Assembly (NCBI GenBank): GCA_001574975.1 | Contig: KQ965762.1 | Span: forward strand, 62,001 to 126,000 | Direction of reading: 5' to 3' | DNA from: Gonapodya prolifera JEL478 | Taxonomy: Eukaryota; Monoblepharomycota; Monoblepharidomycetes; Monoblepharidales; Gonapodyaceae | Length of the DNA stretch: 64,000 nt | In this document: positions 1-11,115 of the stretch, piece by piece | How the letters are laid out: the number at the start of each line of letters is the position of its first letter | Position numbering within the stretch: position 1 is the first letter of the stretch | The notes under the pieces: model-generated | Databases searched by the model: none | What the model was told of the DNA's origin: nothing | The model's input: the letters and a program-made list of their open reading frames with translations, nothing else | Program-made: the position numbers and the translations under genes

Positions 1-1551
1 GTTGGCTGTCCGGCTGGCCAACTCAAGGTCGGCAGCCTCAGGCCGATGATGGACGCGGTGCGCAATGGTATCGTCCGAATCTATCTGAGAATTTGTCATT
101 GCATGCGCTGATGAGGTCAGGTGGGACGGTTGGTGCGAGAATTTTATGTACCGAGGAAGGGACCGTGAGTCACGCCTGCAATGCTCCCTCGATTTCGCTC
201 ATTTCGTTTGACGAGGTTGGAGCCACGTTCTCCCCTTACTCACTCGACGAGTCGGTCAACCGGGTCTGCGATCCCTGCCCGAACTGCAAATACACTGGAT
301 GCATTTAAATACAGATAACAGCTCAATTAAAATACTTCAAGCCCACGCGGGACCAGGGCGATGTCACTTCGAAACACATTTAAAAGAATAAGAGAAAGCG
401 CGGAGATGGAGTAGTTTGTACTGGTTACGAGATAGAAGACGGGTATGCTATTTAAATCTGCGTGGTTGAGCGAAGGCAAGTTGTGTGTCACTATCCATTC
501 GTCAAATCGGAATGACTCATTTTCATGAGGTTGTTTCTTGCTGTCTCCACATTTGCACAAGGTTTGCTAAGCTGGAGGAGCTTTTGTCCTCCTTCATTCC
601 GTAAAAGCCCACACCTGCCTATTTGCATTCGTGAAACGTGGACAGCTTTAATACATTGTCGTTTCGAGCGACAACTTGATCTTGCAAGTCAACAGACAAG
701 CATGGGCGAATGTCTGCCCACCTCGAATAGGTTACGATTCCAACCGATCGTTGTATTACATTTTCGCAAAATTTCGTCTGGCCACATCACGATCGAGTGC
801 CTTTTCAGACAGCACAGCATCCTCGAAAGCTGGGTTGGTGGGGAGGGTGTTGGTCGCGTTGGGATTGCAGGAGCATGGAGCGTGGGCAAATATTGGAGGG
901 CAGACGGGGTTGATTGGTGGGACGGTGGAGCGATGAGGGGAGACGGCGGGACTTCATGGAGCAGCGAGCGGGATGGAGACTGCTAGCGGGAGAACATAAG
1001 GTGAGACTGGATGTGGGACGTTGGTGTTGTTCGGGTGGTTCCCCCAAGAAGGATCATGTCTGTGCGAGGCACTCGGTAGTCAGTGCCCGTAATTCAGTTC
1101 CAAACTGTATCTTCTGTTCTGTTGTTGCAGTTTACAAGTCATGCAATTGAACGTTCCAACCAGCTGTGGCCGTGCATATGTGAGGGCACTGGCTGCCGGA
1201 TCGCAATGGGCTCAGAGCATGGTATGGGCGTGTGGGAAAAGTGGCCGAGTGCCCTTCACAGAGTGTCGAAGAGAAGGGCGGAAACGCGGGAGAGACCCAA
1301 GCCAAAGGCAAGCCGCGTATAGTCCTAGCGATAGTCCCCGAATAGACCGAACGACGAGACGTGTACGAAGGCCGAACTGCGCGAATAGAGGCTTGGGAGA
1401 CACGTTCTGTTGATCTCTCTTGGGCTACAGAAACTAACCGCGCTTGTAAAGGTCCAAAGCTCCTAAACCAAAAGACCAAGCCGAAACGCCTGAATTACGG
1501 TCCAGTTAATCCTCCGATTCGGGAAGAGGGCTAAAGTCCATGCGGCTCGAT
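1..1551. other. no recognisable gene
   Basis: Only short overlapping frames on both strands, none with a domain, a credible intron pattern or similarity to anything else in the window. The sequence could hold the edge of a gene that lies mostly outside the window, but nothing supports that. Confidence 0.5.
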
Positions 1552-1578
1552 GGGTCCGTGTGGTGTAGCGGATAATCC
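1552..1578 (+). pseudogene. tRNA 5'-half-like fragment (Val-type)
   Basis: The stretch reads like the acceptor strand, D-arm and A-box of a eukaryotic valine tRNA (GGTCCGTGTGGTGTAGCGG). No anticodon arm, T-loop B-box or complementary 3' acceptor strand follows, so it is not a complete tRNA. It lies about 110 bases before a truncated ankyrin-family gene head. It could be a broken tRNA, a SINE head, or chance. Confidence 0.3.
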
Positions 1579-1686
1579 TATTTTGGCGCCCAATGCTTGT
1601 CAGGCGAGCCAACGCCCTGACACATAGCAGCTATATTCTACTTCGACACACTGTCTTTCCACTCTGACTTGCTCCGACGCCATCAA

Positions 1687-1790
1687 ATGCCCACTTCTTT
1701 GAACGCTCGGCTGATCGACGCAATGGAAGCTGGCTGTGAGAAGGACATGAAACGGCTAATCGAGGCCAGTGGTGGATCTTGGTATGAGTT
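1687..1790 (+). pseudogene. 5' remnant of an ankyrin-family gene
   Basis: The reading starts MPTSLNARLIDAMEAG and continues to KRLIEASGGS, which is the conserved start of the ankyrin/coiled-coil/SH3 family seen in full at 2358..4055. After about 30 codons similarity ends and the frame runs into unrelated sequence. It is therefore a truncated extra copy of the gene head, in the same orientation and about 670 bases upstream of the intact gene. Confidence 0.7.
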
Positions 1791-2325
1791 CTCGAGCCCG
1801 CCAGGTTGCCGTACTCGAGAACGTCTAAACCACAGATGTCCTCAGTGAAGAGGCAATTGGTGATGTTGGATGGTGTCGAGAAAAATTTACATGCATTGGA
1901 AACGCAGTTGGCTGGCTGGCGCGGCGTCTCGAAGGTAGATTAGAGCAGCATTTATTCTGCTGAGCAGGCATTTTGTCCATTGATATGTTTAGCGGTCACT
2001 GCCCAGCGCCCGTGACGGCAAGGCGCGGAACAAGTCCTCACTGATAGCATGCTCAATACGACCGTTACATTAGAAAACCTGGATGGGGCTTTACATTCTC
2101 GATATTGCCTTCTGCATTTGACTTCGTGTGACGTTTCGTTGACGTGGTTGATGAGTCGTTGGAAATTTTGCCATCACCGCGATACAACACGTTGATGACG
2201 AGCTACTAATTTATCATTTGCTTCAGTCTTCACTTATGGACAATATCATATTTGTGACTGTGGACTGGGGACAATCACATGTTTTTGGCCAAATATCCGC
2301 TCAAACGTCTCACTGACGCAATCAA
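1791..2325. other. intergenic sequence
   Basis: No coding signal recognised. It is bounded by the truncated family head on the left and the intact family gene on the right, so it includes that gene's presumed promoter. No TATA or other motif is distinctive enough to call. Confidence 0.4.
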
Positions 2326-2373
2326 ATGACCGGCTCTCTGAACGCAGCACTGATCAAATGTCCGTCTCTCTGA
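2326..2373 (+). promoter_or_regulatory. overlapping upstream ORF from a duplicated start region
   Basis: The start region of the following gene occurs twice. ATGACCGGCTCTCTGAACGC at 2326 is an imperfect copy of ATGTCCGTCTCTCTGAACGC at 2358, with a 32-base offset. The first ATG is therefore out of frame with the gene. It opens a 15-codon frame that stops at 2371..2373, just past the real start. If transcription begins upstream of 2326, a scanning ribosome would meet this decoy first, which usually lowers translation of the main frame. The effect is inferred; the overlap is visible. Confidence 0.5.
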
Positions 2374-4055
2374 ACGCAGAACTAATTGAAGCCGTGGAAA
2401 ATGGACGGGAAGCCGAAGCAGAATGGTTAATCAACTCAGGGGCGAGTCCAGATGCCCGGAAGAGGGTGATGTTGAGGGCTAAGGTGGAGAATGGAAGTTG
2501 GCTCTTGGGATATGACTGGAAGACGGACACTGTTGACTGTGAGAGCGCTTTAGCGCTTGCAATATTTCACGGATATGTTGGAATAGTCAGAGTGCTGCTT
2601 CAGAAGGGAGCTACGGTTGATGGCGAAGTCAACTGGAAACTCAGCAACTGGTTCTGCAATCGGAGCTGGAATTCCCATGAGTGGCAGAAAGAGAGATGGA
2701 TGTACACCTGCAGCTTCCCTTCTCCCATCACTGTTGCCATCGGACGAGGGGGGACGTGCGCGTACCTGGGAGGACACCATAGCGCGAGCGACATTCCATT
2801 CGGCACCGGAAAGATCAAGGTCAGTATGATGGGCGGCGTAGCGATCGTCAACCACCCGACAAAGTGTGAAGAGTGCGGCGATTGGTTGGCTGTTCAACCC
2901 AACTTGGAGATTCTCCGCCTTCTCCTTGCATACGGCGCACGCGTTACCAATGTCGAACTCGAAGCTGCACAGAGAAATCCGAATCCAGAATTCCTCGAGA
3001 CTCTGACGTCTCACCAACGCAGCTCAATCCCCCGGCACAACATAGCGACTTGTCCATCCCCTCTCGAAGTAGCCAATGCTTCTCACGCCAGGCAGGTTCA
3101 AGAGCTAACTCTGCACATGACATCTGCGAGGGAGGATGCGTTAGCATCAGAAAGGTGGGGCTACTTGACCCGCGCTCGACGAAATGCAGTGGTTTCTGAT
3201 TTCTATCTCAACTCGACACCAGGAAATGTGCGGACGCAGAGAAGAACATCGCGGAGTTACAAACATATATTTCTGAGCTACAGCAGGAGGTCTCCACCCT
3301 CCAGGGTCGCAACTCCGCTCTGGACCTGGAGGTCTCCTCTCTTCGTACTCTCACTTCCACCCTGGAGAAAGATAACGCTGGCCTGCGTCTTGAAATTCCC
3401 ACTCTGCGCCAGGAAAATGCATCCCTTGTACAAGAAATCGTCTCTTTGCGCCTGCAGATCGCCACCCTCCGTTCCCGAGTTTCCCCACCTCCAGAACCGA
3501 AGCCCGCTGTTCGGCCACCAACAAAAGTCCGGAAAATGATGTTCGCCATTGCAGATTACGAGCCGCGAGACGCGGACGAGATCGCCCTTGTTGCTGGTGA
3601 TGGGGTATTCCTGAATCTGGCGTTTGCCGATGGATGGGGATCGGTGCGTGCTTCATTATTCCGTCATTCTAAGAAGCTGCAATTCTTGTATTGACGCACC
3701 GCGTTTTCCACGACAGGGCTTCCATACCACAACTCAAGCATCTGGTTACTTCCCCCTCTCCTTCGTCACTTCGGTCCCACCAACACCTGGCATGCCCCCA
3801 TCAGGCGAACCGACAGCCCCACCCCTTACCACGCCCCGTCTCGAATCTCGCCCCCAGTTTGCACAACAAGTACCAATCACACCGCCCTCGTCTACTGCGG
3901 TGAGGGACGTCGTGGGGCCGCCAAGTCGAGAGGTAATTGCCAACAGTGGAATGGAGCAGGGACAGGGTACTGCACGGCGTGTAGCTTTTGCGGGGATGCT
4001 CGCAATAGTGACGAGCGAAGGAGTTGAGCTTGGAGTCGAGACGGTGGCACCTTAG
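2358..4055 (+). CDS. ankyrin-coiled coil-SH3 protein (518 aa, 3 exons)
   Basis: Exons are 2358..3154, 3223..3643 and 3717..4055 (introns 68 and 73 nt); they join in frame to 518 codons. Residues 1-90 hold an ankyrin-like unit with the family start MSVSLNAELIEAVENG and the block DCESALALAIFHG. Residues 90-190 form a family-specific insert (W-rich, GRGG, NHPTK), followed by a second unit, LEILRLLLAYGARVT. Residues about 265-380 are a heptad coiled coil rich in LRxE/STL. An SH3 domain follows: ADYEPRDADEI, GD, ADGWGS, then SGYFPLSFV. Intron 2 cuts the SH3 between GWGS and GFH. The tail is Pro/Thr-rich. Ankyrin and SH3 modules bind proteins and coiled coils oligomerise, so a scaffold or adaptor role is likely, but it is inferred. 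This is the only unbroken full-length member here; it has a decoy upstream ATG. Confidence 0.85.
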
Positions 4056-4436
4056 GAGAGGCTATGGAAGTGGGTCGAGGTTTTGGAGACGGGGAAGGAA
4101 CTTAGCACGAATAGACACAGTGAGACGACCACGTAAATCTAGAGTTCTGTACTTTTTGCAGAGTAAAATGATACACAGTTTGTGTTGTTCCCGTCGCTTG
4201 AACGTGCCACCAAAGGTGCAGAGGACAGTATCACGATGTCACGCAATTTCAGCGCCATGCATCTTGAGCCAACTTGCGATGAGTGAGCTGGAAGGGTTGA
4301 CGCGACGCATCCATCAGTGAGGGCCGGGAGAACTCCAGCAACTCTCGTTGTCGAGCTGTATATTTCTCTACGAAAGCGTCCTGCACGCACCCATTCGCAG
4401 TAGTGGCTCTCACCGCTATCACCGTGGGGCTCGATA

Positions 4437-4727
4437 CTACAGCGTATAGATGCTTGCTGAGCGTCGGCGGGAAGGCAAAGCCTTGTACACGTCGAATCGA
4501 CCGCCCCGGCGTCGGTACAGCCGTAGGCCCCCGTGGCGATTGTCGACGGGATGGCAATACATCGCAATACGGGTGAGTGTTTCAGTGGGCAGGTTGAGGA
4601 GGGGAAGCACTCGGGTGTTGTCGGGATGTGGAATGGTGGGGCATGTTGACGGCGATGGAGGTCTCTTCGCAGTCCTCCTCGGTGCCCGAGAATATAAACG
4701 AGGTGTTCTCAGAGCTCGATGTTTCAT
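4437..4727 (-). pseudogene. possible F-box protein fragment
   Basis: On the minus strand the sequence reads LPLLNLPTETLTRIAMYC, which fits the first helix of an F-box (LP.E.L..I). The frame then runs into Arg-rich, non-domain sequence and stops, and no substrate-binding region is recognisable. Neighbouring minus-strand frames give no continuation. F-box-like genes and remnants are frequent in this window (21.1, 23.6 and 30-32 kb), which makes a broken copy plausible. A chance match cannot be excluded. Confidence 0.3.
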
Positions 4728-4830
4728 TCGTGTGGTGTATTCGGTGGAAATAACTGGACATTGTGTTTTGCGTGTTTGCTCTGTCCGTGACCTCAGCCTG
4801 AGGAACGGCTGCCCACATTTTCTTTATGCA

Positions 4831-6216
4831 TTTGGCGGGATGGCGTTTCTTCAGCAGAGAAGGTTAGACGTACGGGTGTATGGCGGTCGCATACGCGTTC
4901 TCAAAGTCGGCGCATATCCCTCCTTGCAAAGATGCAGTCCAGCTCACGTGAATAAAGTCCCGATGCCATATGGTGCAGTGATTGCGGTGCTTTGATGGAC
5001 GCGAGTTGCGACAATTGACTGATGGCAATCGGCACACGAGCTTCCTACCAATGACGCCTCATCGACAAATAGATTGTTTTTTTTTGGCATTGTCATGAGG
5101 AGTTTGGCCGGCATTGCAGATGCGGCATGAGAACTTCAACGATGAAGCTTGATAGAACCTTTCCGTGCGAGGACTTGTTTTTCTTTTGTTTTTGCGTTGG
5201 GCGTGGAAGGCTATTTTGAGCCTATTGGAATCCCTGTCGATTCGCATCGGGAGTGACTACGATGGCCTTGCGGTATGGCGTATATTCTTTGGACCAAGTG
5301 GCATTGCGCTTTGGCTTGACAAGCCACGGGTCTGGTTTGGGTCATTAAGTCTACAGTGGGGCTGATTGCTCCTTGGGGCTGACTTGACATCTCTGCGCCT
5401 GCTTGTTCGTATCATGCGTAAGGTGCTCCCTTGCCACAGATACAAAAGCAAACATGTGTATTGTGTCTTCGTTTCTGTTGGGTGCCCGCAGCGACGGTGT
5501 TGTAATGTCGCTCGCAACCCTGACAACAGTTCTCACTGGGACATCTACAGTATGCTTTCGTCGCGCACAGTGGGCATACACATCGGATAATGCGGGATGT
5601 CGAGCAGCAAGTCACAGGAAGTCGGGCAAGGATGGAATGTATTCAAGACGGCAATCATTGTAAGGAAGAATCTTTTTTGTTGTGTGGGTAATGACGTGGT
5701 TGTCCTTACATCCCCCAACAAATCGCTATCTGAACGTCCGAAACGTCAGCCCCGGTTTCGGAAGAGCGGAGACGGTGGGGTGCTGAACTGAGTAAAAGAC
5801 CATGAGCTAAAAGGGGCGTGAGGAGACGGTGCAACGGTAAGAAGCGAAGTGTGACAAAGAGGAAGTGGGGAAGTGGGAAGGTGCTGAAGTTGTACGGATC
5901 AGGTGAAATGTTGTAACTTTTATTGACATAACACCATCTAGCAGCGCAAACGCAGCCAAGGAGAAAAAGGAAAAGGCGAGGTGGTGTCCTCCGACGGAAG
6001 TGGACAAGGATAAACTTACCTAAAGTGGCATATTTTCGTCGCAACAGTCCAGTGGCAAGTTCAAAGCCATGGTTTCGGGGTGCATTTGACGTGTGGGAGG
6101 ACAGGAAAGCTACAGACCTTCAGAGGATGCCTCAACTGGGGGACAGGGGCGTGCCGTTTTGAACACGGAGGCACGTACGCCACAACTCTACCCGCCGCGA
6201 CTCAACCCGGACTGCG
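4831..6216. other. no confident gene; one small Cys-rich frame
   Basis: No domain was recognised. The minus strand at 5412..5615 encodes a 67-residue frame with closely spaced cysteines (CVCPLCATKAYCRCPSENCC), a spacing that could bind zinc. No splice pattern or second exon supports it as a gene. The rest holds only short frames. Confidence 0.3.
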
Positions 6217-7044
6217 ATGGATATTTGCGCCCACGAACTCGTCCATCTCACCACATACGCAGCGCTCGGAGTGGACTTCCGCAGAACAGCGCCACAGTGG
6301 GTCGACGGGAGAGAGGATTCCCTTTCGCGAATCCATCACGCGGAGCTTGCTGCAAAAGACTCTGGCCGCGAGACGCTGTGGAAGATGAACATCGCCGCCT
6401 TTGAGGCTCTCCGCTCTCAGTCTTCCGCTCCCGTTGGAGGAATGCCCGAAGGTCCGAGGATCTTGGCTTTCTGTCGCGAAGATCCATCCCTCTTCTACCG
6501 ACAGCAATACACACCCGGTAGACGACGCGTCCGGTTTGGGACGGAGCTCCTTGATCCCTTGATCCCGGCCGACCTGTCCCGTGTCCCACACGTCCTCGAC
6601 CTTTCGCTTTACACCTCGCTCGGCATCGACTTTGACAACACCCTTCCACTCATGGCCAGTGAAGGTCAATTCAACCATGACTCGCTCACCCATGAGCAGT
6701 TCTGGTACATTGCCGGCATGAAGGGCGGATCCCGCCTTCTCTGGCAGCTTCATCTCACGCGTTTTGAAGTTGCCCAGAGAGACCAGTACTCCCGTCCCCA
6801 CTGGCTTGACGTACGTGTGCCGCACCATTCGGTCAAGATGCTTGAGGGGCTTTCGCAGAAGGAGGACTTTGGGGCGTTTGTCGTCTACTGGTATCTGGCG
6901 TTCTACGGGAGGTGGTACAATTTCCCAACAGAGAAAGCAACACGATCACTCGTGAGGGGAGTCTTGGAGGCGTTTGGGCTGCCCTGGGTCACACAAGACG
7001 AAACGTCAAAGAAACCCACCACCGGCACAGGGAAGACGACGTGA
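6217..7044 (+). CDS. hypothetical protein with two internal repeats (275 aa)
   Basis: A single uninterrupted frame starts at an ATG (MDICAHELVHLTTYAALGVD) and ends ...TGTGKTT. It contains two related units of about 70 residues, near 6-73 and 125-197. Both follow the order (H)xLxLxxYxxLGxDF, then a Leu/Trp segment (LWKMNIAAFEA and LLWQLHLTRFEVA), then QxxxxP. No known family was recognised, and no signal peptide or membrane segment is visible. Codons are GC-rich at third positions like other genes here, which supports coding. The next in-frame ATG choice is unclear because the frame is open slightly upstream. It lies between the SH3-family gene and its decayed minus-strand relatives, without an obvious link. 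Confidence 0.55.
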   Translation: MDICAHELVHLTTYAALGVDFRRTAPQWVDGREDSLSRIHHAELAAKDSGRETLWKMNIAAFEALRSQSSAPVGGMPEGPRILAFCREDPSLFYRQQYTPGRRRVRFGTELLDPLIPADLSRVPHVLDLSLYTSLGIDFDNTLPLMASEGQFNHDSLTHEQFWYIAGMKGGSRLLWQLHLTRFEVAQRDQYSRPHWLDVRVPHHSVKMLEGLSQKEDFGAFVVYWYLAFYGRWYNFPTEKATRSLVRGVLEAFGLPWVTQDETSKKPTTGTGKTT

Positions 7045-7518
7045 TTGTAAAATTTCTTGAACAGTGAAAACAGTACACAATTAGGCATCGATAAAAATCA
7101 GAATATTTAAATATCATGATACAATGTAGTTTTTCACACGAATGACACAATGAAGGGAGCGCTTTCGAAATCAACGTTCACCCTTGCGACAAGTACCAGC
7201 AAGTCACAACCCACGCCGGACACATAACGAGACAGGTCCTGCAAGGTACCTGCGAGATACCAACGTCACGTATCCTGTTCTCACCTTCGACCGCTCCCAG
7301 TGTCTCCAGCATCCTCCCTCGCCTGGATTCCAAATGTCTCCACTCCAGGTTCACCTCTCTCGCCTCTCATAACCGTCTGCACTCCAGGATGCGTCAAGAA
7401 GTTCCCTCCTTGCGCCTGTGCCTGCGTCTGAGTCTGCCCTTCCGCCATCCATCCACTCCCACCTGCCACTCCTCCAACCCGCCGTGACAGGGCTCTTGGC
7501 GGCACCGTGCCCTTGACA
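7045..7518. other. intergenic sequence
   Basis: Sequence between the convergent ends of the 275-aa gene and the broken SH3-family copy. It should contain both 3' ends; no clear polyadenylation signal or further gene was found. Confidence 0.4.
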
Positions 7519-9178
7519 CTACGTGACGGAGGGAGTGTTATTGGTGCTTGGGTGGCATATTGCGGGGGATGCGGCTGGTGGAGGTGAGGACAGTGCGGGT
7601 GAGGCAGAGCTGGGAGAGGGTCCGTCGGGTGAGACGTGGGAGAGGGGGAAGTAACCAGACGCTTGGGTTGTCGTGTGGAAGCCCTGTGGGAGATTGCGTC
7701 AGTACATGCGTGAAAGGCACACGAAAAAATGACAGTTGAACCAGAAGCTTAGACTCACCGATTCCCACTCATCCGCGTATGCGAAATTCACAAAGATCCC
7801 ATCACCAGCACCAAAAGCAATTTCGTCTGCATCGTTCGCTTCATAGTCCAAAATTATCAAACATTATCTGTCTGACCATCCTGGGTGGGCCCGTTTGGGT
7901 TGGGGCTGGTAGCTGCGAGCGGAGGGAGGTGTTTTCGGCGAGGAGGGTTACGTTGTGGGAACAGAGTGAGGTGCTTTCCTGTCGAAGTGACAAAACATCT
8001 TGGCGGAGAGTCGCGTTGTCTTGCTCCAGGGTGGAAGCGCAGGCGCGAAGGGTGGCCACCTCTTGCTCAAGCGTTTTAGTTTCCTGTTGTGAGTCCGACA
8101 TATCTTTGCTGAAGAATGTGCTGCCATGCCGCAGGGCCAAATTTCCATGCTCCAGGTTGGAGCTGCGGTTGGAAAGGATGGAGACTTCCTGGTCGAGCGC
8201 CAACGTGCGGTGGCGGAGTGACGCGACCTCGACGAGGGTGCAGGGCTCTGGTTGATCCAATCTGGAGGCGTGATTTGCGAAGAGTGGAAACCTCCCGTTC
8301 TAGCATGGAGATATGGGTGAGAAGTATTGCAGTCGCACTTTCCGCCTCTTTCAGTTTCCTAGTCAACGGGTGAAGTGACTTCAATGACGATTAAGCAAAC
8401 CCACCTCTCTGCGACTTGCGGCTTCACCTCCGCCGCAGTCGCGCGAGATTCTGCAGCCGCGATGCGCGTGCTCAGCTCCCGAACCTCCTCGGCGTGAGTG
8501 GCGGTGGCAAGTTCGAGTGGGGATTTTGGTGCAGGTGGAGTGGGCCCAGGAATTGGAATGCGTTGGTGGGAATCCAACATACGAAAGAACTCCACGTTTG
8601 CATTCGTCCTGGCTGCATCGATTTCTGTCTCGGTGACAAGTGCGCCGAATGCGAGCAGGAGACGGATGACATTCACATTGGGTTGCGTGGTGAACAAGAC
8701 TCGAATGTCATCCACCTTTCCCCTTCGATTAAGGGCGACAGCGCCGCCTGTCAGATTGATTCCAAGCTTCTCCTCGCTGTCTGTAACGTCGGACTTGATT
8801 CTGATGAAGACCGTCCTCGTCCCCCCACGACCAACAGCCACGACAAGAGCGGAAGTGAAAATGAACTTGCAATACCATCAATATCGCTTCCACTCGTACC
8901 CAGTCCACTTGCCACTGCCGCTGTAGTGGCTGATTCTCCATCCGACTTCGCCGTGGAATCTCGCTCCCTTCTCCAGCAGTACCTTCACAACTGCAGTCTT
9001 TGCGTGAAGAATCGCCAGCACCAGCACACTCTCGCAATTCACAGTGACCTCCTTCCAATCGAATCCACCGCGTCCATTGTCCACCCTGGCCGTGAGTGTA
9101 ACTCTCAGCCCGCTTCACGTCGTCCTCTCTTCCTTCCTCCACTGCTTCGATGAGTTGCGCGTTCAGAGTCACCGACAT
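7519..9178 (-). pseudogene. ankyrin-coiled coil-SH3 family copy, broken
   Basis: This has the full architecture of 2358..4055, including both intron positions. It starts MSVTLNAQLIEAVEEG at 9178. An SH3 core reads DYEANDADEIAFGAGDG, then an intron of GTGAGT type, then GFHTTTQASGYFPLSHV and a Pro-rich tail ending at 7519. Lesions: about a dozen codons are missing after DVKR, with loss of frame; an in-frame TGA replaces the residue after EWKRY; frame is lost within the coiled coil near 8250 and again just before the SH3 DYE motif near 7850. With four independent breaks it is not expected to make the full protein. It lies 88 bases downstream of, and in the same orientation as, another family member. 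Confidence 0.8.
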
Positions 9179-9266
9179 TTGGTTCCCTTATGGAGGAAAA
9201 GAGAGAGAGATTCTAACGGAGATTCCCAATTCGGTTGGAAGGGTGGGGATTGTGGTGAGTTTGCGT

Positions 9267-9980
9267 TCACGTTGTCCCGGGCGACTGGCGAGTAATGATG
9301 TTGCGCTGATGGGACAGCAATACGTTCAAGAACTCTTGATTCGGATTCGTCCGTGCGCCTTCGAGTTCCACGTCGGTGACGCGTGCGCCGTGTGCGAGAA
9401 GGAGTCGGACGATCCTTACATTCGGCTGAAGAGTGATCGCGACACAGGCATGGTCCCACTTTGTTGGGTGGTTGAGTATGACAGTGCCACCTCGTGGACT
9501 GATGTTGAGCTGTCCGTTGACGTCTGGAGTGTCGGATTTGCTTCCATAATAGTCGTTTTTCGCCTGCCCACCACACCCAAGCGCCGCAGCAAGAATAGAG
9601 GGGAAGGTCGTCGTCCAATGCCATCGCATTCGCTTCCACTCGTCCGCTTTCCACTTCTGCTCGCCGAAATAGCTGGTGTAGCCGATTTTCCGCTCGACGA
9701 CTCGGTCGACTGATGCCCCGTTCTCGAGCAGCACTCGCACGACCCCAACACGGGCATGCAGAATCGCCAACACGAGCGCACTCTCGCAGTCGGCGGAATC
9801 GTCCTTCCACTCGAGTCCGCCTCCACCGCCAAAGAGACCTTTCGGCATTTCCACCTTCGCCTTCAACGTCACCGTCTTCCGCGCGTCCGGACTCGCCCCC
9901 GCCTCGAGCAGTCGTTCGACGTCGGCCTCCCGTCCATCCTCCACCGCGTCAATGAGTTGCGCGTTGAGAGTCGCCGACAT
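9267..9980 (-). CDS. ankyrin-only family member (237 aa)
   Basis: The start was chosen at MSATLNAQLIDAVEDG (9980), matching every other family head, although the frame is open further upstream. It has the first ankyrin-like unit (DCESALVLAILHARVGVVRV), the W-rich insert with NHPTKWDH, and the second unit (VRIVRLLLAHGARVTDVE). It ends a few residues after the conserved SHQR motif. The coiled coil and SH3 are absent, and the stop lies 88 bases before the start of the next copy, so the 3' half appears deleted by the junction between tandem copies. There is no internal break, so it may still be expressed as a short ankyrin protein. Confidence 0.65.
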   Translation of the reverse strand: MSATLNAQLIDAVEDGREADVERLLEAGASPDARKTVTLKAKVEMPKGLFGGGGGLEWKDDSADCESALVLAILHARVGVVRVLLENGASVDRVVERKIGYTSYFGEQKWKADEWKRMRWHWTTTFPSILAAALGCGGQAKNDYYGSKSDTPDVNGQLNISPRGGTVILNHPTKWDHACVAITLQPNVRIVRLLLAHGARVTDVELEGARTNPNQEFLNVLLSHQRNIITRQSPGTT

Positions 9981-11115
9981 CTGCGGAAAAAAGGTATGGA
10001 CCGGGTAAATTCGCCGGAGAGTTCTCCCGCTCGCAGACCAAACGGCCAGGGACACACGGCAGGCAAAAGTGGAGTTCTCTGGGTTTGAACTCGAACTGCA
10101 TGGTGCGTGCGGTGTGCAAGTGCTTTCGCTCGCGACGGCGAGACCGCAAAATAGTTGGTTTTGTCCACTGTGGACACCCCGAACCAATCGCCTCAAACTC
10201 ATTACTGCAACACCATGTCGACCTCGTCAAGCAAGTAGGTATATTGGTCGTTTAGTGAAGAGAAGTGGGCTTGACTGCTAGATTAGTGAGAAAAATGCGA
10301 TACAGTGACTCAACCCAGTGTACTTGTATTTGCCATTGAAAAAACGACATCACGAAATTCCAATTCAGGATCAGTGATCCCATCTCCACAGGCAGGGTAT
10401 CTAATGCCAAGTTCTCCGTCCTCCCCCTCGCAATGGTCACACGGAGCGTAATATCCACAGGCATGACACATGAACCAGTTGTCTTATCGACCGCGCGTAC
10501 TGCAAAAGTACACATGAGATAACGCGGAAGTTATGCATTGCAGCCCAAGAGACGCTATGTGTCGTCTCCACACGTCAAATGGACGGAATGTCCGCTCCCA
10601 AAGCAGTCCCAACAATATAGAACTTCGCACAAGTCACACTCGAACCAAGAGCAGTACACGTCAAAAGAGCCGACCAAATGTATTAACAGACTTACACACA
10701 ACAGAGCTGTGGTAGAACTGTGATCCGGGCCACGATTCATGCACTTGGTCCCGCAATGAGTCTGCTCAAAAGCGAAACGTCACCTCTGTAATGGGAGAAA
10801 GCCGTGCCCCAATATTGTTTGTCATCCAAAAAAAATTACCCCATCGACTAGTAAAGCCCAAAAACCACCTCCGTGAAAGAAAAACTCCGCTCCTGCAGTC
10901 GATGATCGTTGAGACGTAAAAACTTTAAACACAACGTCGTGGTCAATCCTGACACCATATTGACGCCTTCAACTACGCTCTTAACGTCCACTGCATGTAC
11001 TCTTCAATGTACGATCATGTCCACATATTCCACACATCCACTCTCTTCAAATTCTTCCAAACTCGTTTTTGTTTGCGTTTTTCCACAATGGTCACTCGAT
11101 GCTCTCCGAGTTACA
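9981..11115. other. intergenic sequence
   Basis: Upstream region of the ankyrin-only gene and downstream region of the RGG-type gene. Only short frames; nothing recognised on either strand. Confidence 0.4.

Noticed and set aside
7850-9178. Programmed ribosomal frameshifting in the SH3-family copies
   Set aside because: The frame changes lie at different places in different copies and the intact member has none, so decay or sequence error is the simpler explanation.
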